Below, piece by piece: positions 15,973 through 20,893 of a DNA stretch of 20,893 bases. The first letter of the stretch is position 1; each line of letters starts with the position of its first letter. The translations under genes were made by a program, and so were the position numbers. This DNA is from Stramenopiles sp. TOSAG23-2 (taxonomy: Eukaryota > Sar), in the NCBI GenBank assembly GCA_900128395.1, contig LT649547.1, positions 1-20,893 on the forward strand. Reading direction: 5' to 3'. The notes under the pieces are model-generated. The model was not told the DNA's origin. It saw only the letters and a program-made list of their open reading frames with translations, and did no database searches.

Positions 15973-17505
15973 CTACTATTACGATTATTATTATTACGAT
16001 CCTCACTACTATCATTTTTGCTAACTTTATCCAATTGCAATGAAAAATACATCATTTCATTTCTAGTTTTTTCCCATTTGCTATAATTTCTTGGTTCAAA
16101 AATATATTCAACACTTGCTGGTAATACACCAATACGTGGTCGAACTCGTTTTTTTGTACATTCATTTAATGTATATAATATTGAATGTATTATTTCACGT
16201 CTTTTCATAATAACATCCATATGATCACCATTTGTATTCACAGATAATGATGATGTATCGTAATCATCTTTATAAAATCGAAGTTTTTGGAACAAATCAC
16301 GCAATTCTTCACACCTAGATTTAATATATTCACTATGTGAAAACAAACGAATGATATTTAATTCATCCCATGCATTTTCACTTGCTTTTTTTTTCCCCTT
16401 CTTCTTCTTATTGTTATCATCATCTTTTTGATTTTTACTACTATAATCATTATTATTCTTCATCATTGTTTTAAAATCTTCAATATCAACTTTATCTGCT
16501 AAATTTGTATGCAATGGTGAGATACATACATGCCATTTATTTAACGTTTCAATAACACGTGTTAATGTTACGAATGGATCTTCAATCGGTCGTTCGTTAT
16601 CATTATTATTATTGTTCTGTTTACTATTATTGCCATTTATTTAACGTTTCAATAACACGTGTTAATGTTACGAATGGATCTTCAATCGGTCGTTCGTTAT
16701 CATTATTATTATTGTTCTGTTTACTATTATTTTTGTTGTTGTTGTTACTATTATTTTTGTTGTTGTTGTTATTATTATTATTATTATAATTTGGATGTAC
16801 CAATTCATACATTTCATGTTTCATGAGAAAAGATGGATTTGTTTCCAAAACACTATGGGTACATAATGCTAACGTAATCCGTTCTAATAATTTTTCAATA
16901 CGTTCAACTGAATTATAAAACCTAGATGATGCAGCTACCATTTTTAATGTTTTTACCATACCTGGAATAGATGTATATACATTTTTTAATGGTCCTTTCG
17001 CCAAAGCTTTGAATGGTTTTTCTAATATAGTTAAATATTTACTATTCCATGTTGCTTCTACAGATAAACGACGTAAAGATGCACATGCTTCTCTTAATTT
17101 TTCCCCTGATGTGGAAGATATCATAGACAATACACGTATTGTCCATTGTACATCGCCATTCTTCTGATTTGCTTCTTTTGATAATGGTGTTAAATAAATC
17201 GAACGTTTCTTCCAAAAATATATTTCTTCCAAAGGAAGTTCAAATACAGAAGCATCGTCAGGTACTAATCGTGCACTAGTTACGTAACTTACAGCAACTT
17301 GTATTGTTTCCAACCAATCTTTACAATATGTTTCCAATACCTGAATAAGATTTGGTGACCCTATGACAATATCTGCCTCCGTATGTGGTAAATCACTTGG
17401 TAATTTCGTTAACGTTGGTGTTGGTGGAATATTATTATTATTATTATTATTATTATTATGAACAGAAAATGAAGTTTTCATACCACCACCTGTAATTGAT
17501 GTCAT
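15876..17505 (-). CDS. Stand-alone dynein heavy-chain tail (DHC_N1-like) protein, frame broken by a 100-bp duplication
   Basis: Two frames form one gene. The upstream part (17505 to 16627) has a poly-Asn segment (about 18-26) and then the features of the dynein heavy-chain N-terminal region 1: LEEIYFWKKRSIYL near 105, a WNSKYLTILEKPFKAL block near 165, an IPGMVKTLKMV..SRFYNSVERIEKLLERI block near 195-225, and a second Asn-rich insert. The downstream part (16514 to 15876) continues with a FSHSEYIKSRCEELRDLF helix and ends in a Ser/Asn-rich tail and stop. The junction lies in two copies of a 100-base unit; removing one joins KW directly to HVC in frame. A complete dynein heavy chain is about 4,500 residues with a motor; here about 540 residues and no AAA domain. 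In dyneins this region dimerises the chains and binds intermediate chains, so a motorless regulator or a gene remnant are both possible. Confidence 0.7.
16531..16730. repeat. Tandem duplication, unit 100 bp, inside the dynein-tail gene
   Basis: Copies 16531-16630 and 16631-16730 are identical. 100 is not a multiple of three, so the frame is broken and a stop follows within two codons of the junction. No AG|GT lies in the unit on the coding strand. Confidence 0.95.
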
Positions 17506-17528
17506 GATGATGAGGTGTTTTATTTTTT

Positions 17529-17570
17529 GGGGTGGGTGGGGGGTGGTAAGGGGAAAGGGAGGAAAAGGGA
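17529..17570 (+). promoter_or_regulatory. G-rich tract, possible G-quadruplex, just upstream of the dynein-tail gene
   Basis: The plus strand has at least five runs of three or more G with short loops (GGGG-T-GGG-T-GGGGGG-TGGTAA-GGGG-AAA-GGG) starting 24 bases before the minus-strand ATG. In a genome this AT-rich such a run is unusual. The transcript would carry the C-rich complement, so any quadruplex would form in the template DNA. Confidence 0.5.
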
Positions 17571-17789
17571 TGGAAATAATTATATATCAATTATATATAT
17601 TACACAACAAAGAATCTGAGCAGTTCTTGACGATGATATCAAGTGTACTATTATTTCCTAAACGGTTATACTGTAGGAAAAGGGATGGAAATAATTATAT
17701 ATCAATTATATATATTACACAACAAAGAATCTGAGCAGTTCTTGACGATGATATCAAGTGTACTATTATTTCCTAAACGGTTATACTGT
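17560..17789. repeat. Tandem duplication, unit 115 bp, upstream of the dynein-tail gene
   Basis: Copies 17560-17674 and 17675-17789 are identical. They lie in the presumed promoter or leader of the minus-strand gene and contain no gene. Confidence 0.95.
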
Positions 17790-18037
17790 AATACTCCCTC
17801 TCTCCAGACGTTCACAATCACTTTTTATTATTTTTTTTTTAATTAATTAATAATTTTTTTTAATTTTCAAAAAGTGCAAAACTCATTTGATTTTGCCATT
17901 GCTGCATTTCTATCTAGAGAATCTCATCATCATTTCCAATGCTGTGTGTGTATTAATCCCCTTTCCCAAGATCTATTCTCCTGCTATGTCCATATTAATG
18001 ATAAAAAATGATATATATACCAAAAAAATACATTTTT
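17790..18037. other. Intergenic upstream of the tRNA
   Basis: A/T-rich with T- and A-runs and no convincing open frame. Nothing else is seen. Confidence 0.5.
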
Positions 18038-18281
18038 GTGTAACACGTAATGTGTTGATGAAGTGTCCTAGTAGCGCAACGGTTAACGCGTCTGCCTACG
18101 GAGCAGGTACGTACTAGACTACAAAATGAAATAGAAAAAAACGAACACAGTCTAACATAGTGTAACACGTAATGTGTTGATGAAGTGTCCTAGTAGCGCA
18201 ACGGTTAACGCGTCTGCCTACGGAGCAGGTACGTACTAGACTACAAAATGAAATAGAAAAAAACGAACACAGTCTAACATA
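18038..18281. repeat. Tandem duplication, unit 122 bp, carrying the 5' half of the tRNA
   Basis: Copies 18038-18159 and 18160-18281 are identical. Each has an AACAC/GTGTT stem, the first 42 bases of tRNA-Arg and most of its insertion. Only the second is followed by the 3' half. The orphan half is 18065-18106. Confidence 0.95.
18065..18106 (+). pseudogene. Orphan 5' half of tRNA-Arg(ACG)
   Basis: Identical to the first 42 bases of the tRNA at 18187 and followed by the same first 53 bases of the insertion, but with no 3' half before the second copy starts. It is a product of the 122-bp duplication. Confidence 0.9.
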
Positions 18282-18326
18282 AAAACCATTATATAGAAGA
18301 TTCAGGGTTCAAATCCCTGCTGGGAC
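18187..18326 (+). tRNA. tRNA-Arg(ACG) interrupted by a 68-nt GT-AG insertion at an unusual site
   Basis: The 5' part (18187-18228) gives the acceptor strand GTCCTAG, D arm GCGC/GCGT, and an anticodon arm whose loop CTACGGA shows anticodon ACG. The 3' part (18297-18326) gives variable loop, T arm CAGGG-TTCAAAT-CCCTG and acceptor CTGGGAC. Joined, they form a normal 72-base cloverleaf in which TCTGC pairs with GCAGA, and the joined GCAGAAGATT matches eukaryotic tRNA-Arg(ACG). The break falls after tRNA position 42 (41 or 40 if the shared AG is counted the other way), not at the canonical 37/38. The insertion 18229-18296 starts GTACGT, has CTAAC at 18274-18278 and ends TATAG, like a spliceosomal intron. 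T-runs suitable for Pol III termination follow at 18336-18348, and GGTTCAAATCC is a good B box. CCA is not encoded. Confidence 0.85.
18229..18296 (+). other. Spliceosomal-looking insertion in the tRNA gene, 68 nt
   Basis: GTACGT at the 5' end, CTAAC ending 18 bases before the TATAG end, A-rich, no obvious bulge-helix-bulge structure at the junctions. CTAAC also occurs in the coding-gene intron at 8648-8780. Confidence 0.7.
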
Positions 18327-18818
18327 TTTCCTTAATTTTTTTGTTTTTTCTAGTGCTATTACGATGGTCAACTTTTCTATTTTAAGGAAAATGAAACTTG
18401 CAAACGTGGCCCCAGAGAGGAACTCGGATAAATATGGAAGAACATGTTCTTCCATATTTATTAGATTTATTGCAGATGTTATATATCATATGATATGATA
18501 TGACATTATATTATAATAAAACAAAAAAAATATTATTTTTGTTTGTTTTATCTTTTTTTTTCTTTTCCTAGTAGGTACGATTGGGGATTGGATTACATCT
18601 CTGAGATAGAATATTGAGCATATACATATAGTCTTTTTCATTGGGAGGTAAAATTATTTTAAAAATATATCACACTTAAAGGTTTGTGTAATTATTATTA
18701 TATATATATTTATTAACAACTTAGATATCACCAACTATATATCCATCCGGGATGAACACACAGGGGGGTTTCTGTGATTTAGCAGTTTTATCTTTGAAAC
18801 AAATGGCCAACAAGAAAT
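18327..18818. other. Intergenic with a 34-bp perfect palindrome
   Basis: It contains the tRNA terminator T-runs, the palindrome at 18428-18461 and a TATCATATGATATGATATGA cluster near 18484-18503. Further right it is A/T-rich and leads to the 3' end of the minus-strand gene. No gene seen. Confidence 0.5.
18428..18461. other. 34-bp perfect palindrome without spacer
   Basis: The left half ATAAATATGGAAGAACA (18428-18444) is followed at once by its exact reverse complement. The centre contains AGAACATGTTCT. It could be a dimeric protein-binding site or a hairpin; it lies about 100 bases after the tRNA. Confidence 0.8.
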
Positions 18819-19865
18819 TCAAAAATCGTCCAACTCCATTTCGTCAATAATATCATCATCCTCATTTACCTTCACAAATTGCTCATGTCTAATCGTTTTT
18901 TGACTACCATCTTTTAGAGTTAATGTAAGTATTACATTACGTAAATCATCAATCGGGATATTGTTAATGCATACCGTCGTGCATTGAAGCGATTGCAAAT
19001 ATTTTACCACTTTTACACGATACCATAACTCTGTCCCATGCTCGTATAGCGTTCCAAAACTATCGTGGAAATATCGAAAGGCAAAATCCAGTACAGTGCC
19101 AACGCCTTTATGCACAACCTCGTTCAGTAGAATAGACCGGGCATCATGTTTCAATGCATAATTTACTAAAAACAACAGCAATTCAAAGCCATTTTCATCT
19201 TTACAGTTGTCAACAGCAGCATGCAACATATTTATTTGGGGATCGCGATGAAGCAAAAGTGTCGGACTAGCATTTATCTCTTCATCAACGTCTAACAAAT
19301 ATTTAACTATGTCTTGTTTACCGAAATGTATCGCCGTGAAAAAGCCACAGTAAGTTAGCTGTGTTTGTGTATTGCAACCAGGTAGAGTTAAACAACGAAA
19401 AAAATGTTCCGTTCCACGAGTATAACTCACACATTTGGTGACGAACGTCATATCTCCTTTTTCACATGCACGGCAAATTGGGTTGTAACCGGGGTGTTGT
19501 CGATGATACTCTAAGAAAAGATTATTTCCACTTTCATATTTCATTTTTCCAACTAAATCTTTCTTATATGCATCTACCGTGTTGCCACCGTGCAAGATGG
19601 TAAATTGCTTGATAAACGAAGTTAATGCTAAACTATGCATATCTGATGCCATGAGATACTCCAATATAATTTTCTCTACTAGGTTTTCTGGTAAAATAAC
19701 TAGAAAATGATATGAAGGATACCATGATTCGATCGTTCGTTGTTTTAATAATTGGCTAGGACTTAAGGTAGAACGTTTTGAATGTGGTTTCTGGTTTATA
19801 TCCAGGGATTTAAAGCCTACTTTATTATTTTCATTTACATCATGTTCTTCTAATTTAGAAAGCAT
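18819..19865 (-). CDS. F-box-like/ankyrin-like protein, unknown partner
   Basis: A 348-residue protein. A segment at about 58-90 (ILPENLVEKIILEYLMASDMHSLAL) resembles an F-box helix, which in other proteins binds Skp1 in ubiquitin ligases. After it comes a degenerate ankyrin-like region at about 125-275: PICRACEKGDMTFVTKCV, then FFTAIHFGKQDIVKYLLDVDEEIN, then INMLHAAVDNCKDENGFELLLFLV. A C-terminal part (about 285-340) has helix and strand character and ends in a very acidic tail. There are many Cys residues. Codon use is clearly less A/T-biased than in the dehydrogenase or glycosyltransferase genes, and it has no duplication and no poly-Asn. The F-box call is tentative; ankyrin character is better supported. 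Substrate recognition for ubiquitination would be the obvious inference. Confidence 0.65.
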   Translation of the reverse strand: MLSKLEEHDVNENNKVGFKSLDINQKPHSKRSTLSPSQLLKQRTIESWYPSYHFLVILPENLVEKIILEYLMASDMHSLALTSFIKQFTILHGGNTVDAYKKDLVGKMKYESGNNLFLEYHRQHPGYNPICRACEKGDMTFVTKCVSYTRGTEHFFRCLTLPGCNTQTQLTYCGFFTAIHFGKQDIVKYLLDVDEEINASPTLLLHRDPQINMLHAAVDNCKDENGFELLLFLVNYALKHDARSILLNEVVHKGVGTVLDFAFRYFHDSFGTLYEHGTELWYRVKVVKYLQSLQCTTVCINNIPIDDLRNVILTLTLKDGSQKTIRHEQFVKVNEDDDIIDEMELDDF

Positions 19866-20450
19866 TTATACATCCAAAATATTGATCTCTCCCTTTCTAT
19901 ATATGTATATATATATATATTTATTTACGTATAATATTTTCAAATATATTTTTATATGTTATTAAATATAGTGAATGTGTTTCGTATATATTTGTTATAT
20001 GTATTTCATCAATCTATCGATCGATTGAAAAGTAGTAGCATTTGTGTGTGTTCGATTTCTTTTTGTTAGCGTCGTGTGTCCCGACTACTTTTTTGTTTTT
20101 TGTTTGCACATTTGTCGTTTCTCTTTTTCTATATATGTGTTTGTCATATCTCTCTATGTGCATTACTTGTTTATCTAGTTGAAATGAGGACAGTCTCTCA
20201 TGGAAAATGAGAAAGTCGAATTCTTTCTTTAGCTGCTGACGAAGAAATATTTGCTTAATAATATGACTTGAACACGCATTAACATATTAATATGATGCCT
20301 TCTTTCTCTTCGACTCCCGCAATGCTATCGATAGTAAATCGTATTTTACCTTAACCTGATGATGGTTAATTGGTCAATTTCATCAAAGAAGAAGCCAAAT
20401 AAATTAAGAAGTTGAATTACAGAAAACAGAAAAAAAAGATTTGATTGTGT
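19866..20450. other. Intergenic between divergent genes
   Basis: AT-rich, no gene called. It holds an AAAAGTAGT (20029-20037) / ACTACTTTT inverted pair about 45 bases apart and a TTAACC-TGATGAT-GGTTAA stem-loop at 20351-20369. A short minus frame (20346-20540) overlaps a duplication and is not called. Promoters of the two divergent genes are expected here, but no element can be named. Confidence 0.45.
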
Positions 20451-20651
20451 TGTGAAAATATAAATATAATTGCTGTTGCTAACCATTGGAAGAAATAAAA
20501 AAAAACCAGAAAGATATAACCCCCCGCGGACGAATATCATTGTTATATATATATATATTTGTGAAAATATAAATATAATTGCTGTTGCTAACCATTGGAA
20601 GAAATAAAAAAAAACCAGAAAGATATAACCCCCCGCGGACGAATATCATTG

Positions 20652-20668
<17 letters not shown>
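20451..20668. repeat. Tandem duplication, unit 109 bp, upstream of the last gene
   Basis: Copies 20451-20559 and 20560-20668 are identical apart from TA tract length at the end. Each carries the unusual CCCCCCGCGGACG block. They lie in the promoter or leader of the gene at 20683. Confidence 0.93.
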
Positions 20669-20682
<14 letters not shown>

Positions 20683-20684
<2 letters not shown>

Positions 20685-20893
20685 GAAAGTAAATAATCTA
20701 TTAACAACAACAACAACATGTCTATTTATATTTGTATTGATAATATTTACAACAACAAGTACATGTGCAGAAAAAAAAAAGAAGAAAAAATCTGACACGT
20801 ATTTGGTTTTAGATATTGAAGATTATATCCAAATTACGGATTGGTTTTCACGATATGCATCCACTGTAGATCATAAACAATGGGAATTATTTC
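20683..20893 (+). CDS. Partial secreted SnoaL/NTF2-like protein
   Basis: Starts after a (TA)n tract and runs off the right edge (70 complete codons). A signal peptide is clear: Lys near the start, hydrophobic run CLFIFVLIIF, then TTTSTCA before a six-Lys stretch. After it comes DIEDYIQITDWFSRYASTVD followed by HKQWELF, which matches the opening helices of the SnoaL-like/NTF2-like fold (D..I..L..RYA..LD...W..L). Members are small cone-shaped proteins with varied enzymatic or binding roles, so no reaction can be named from the fragment. A secreted or endomembrane location is inferred. Confidence 0.7.

Noticed and set aside
18187-18326. Canonical tRNA intron at 37/38
   Set aside because: The 3' strand of the anticodon stem (GCAG) directly follows the loop, so the break must lie after it.
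20351-20369. TTAACC-TGATGAT-GGTTAA as a snoRNA C box
   Set aside because: The motif is a hairpin loop and no matching D box or terminal stem was found; kept only as a stem-loop note.

Overview
The window is nuclear DNA of an AT-rich, intron-poor microbial eukaryote. The evidence is: long poly-Asn, poly-Ser and poly-Lys codon runs; (TA)n, (TG)n and A/T homopolymers between genes; ER signals (signal peptide plus a C-terminal SDEL); a CAAX box; a dynein heavy-chain tail; a spliceosomal intron (8648-8780); and a Pol III-type tRNA gene. TAA, TAG and TGA all end genes, so the standard code fits. The lineage is uncertain. The C-x4-C-x11-C-x2-H zinc modules, the Mei2-type RRM and a fungal-style Anp1/Mnn9 glycosyltransferase do not settle it. 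A flagellate protist (stramenopile-like) or an early-diverging fungus would both fit.

Layout. 1-43 is the start of a leftward secreted protein. 562-1172 is a diverged tandem repeat with a hairpin that carries a compensatory base change. 1422-3086 is an ER-luminal glucose-6-phosphate dehydrogenase. 4165-5040 (minus) is an ankyrin protein with a prenylation motif. 5769-6498 is a SAP-like gene broken by one base. 6756-7277 is a lysine-rich coiled-coil protein. 7661-10274 is a Mei2-like RNA-binding protein with two zinc modules. 10792-11844 (minus) is a TrmB-like methyltransferase. 12097-13683 is a compositionally different island: a coiled-coil ORF, a GC-rich Gly/Ser/Lys repeat and a 317-bp foldback element. 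13860-15194 is an Anp1/Mnn9 glycosyltransferase. 15876-17505 (minus) is a stand-alone dynein-tail protein. 18187-18326 is a tRNA-Arg(ACG) with an oddly placed GT-AG insertion. 18819-19865 (minus) is an F-box/ankyrin-like protein. 20683 to the end is the start of a secreted SnoaL/NTF2-like protein. The genes look like independent single transcription units. I see no operon or pathway joining them.

The most striking property is eighteen short direct duplications (units 53-173 bp, mostly 97-123 bp), each a single extra copy and nearly all identical. They sit mainly at gene starts and stops, and five lie inside coding sequence. Three of those five break the reading frame, and in each case removing exactly one unit restores it. 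Either the lineage is undergoing very recent, widespread tandem duplication, or the assembly has repeated contig ends. I lean towards artefact for most of them, but a few copies differ by a base, and one (8942-9077) contains an AG|GT that would let the spliceosome remove exactly one unit. The best candidates for real, undescribed biology are the tRNA-Arg with a spliceosomal-looking intron at a non-canonical site and the covarying hairpin upstream of the dehydrogenase gene.
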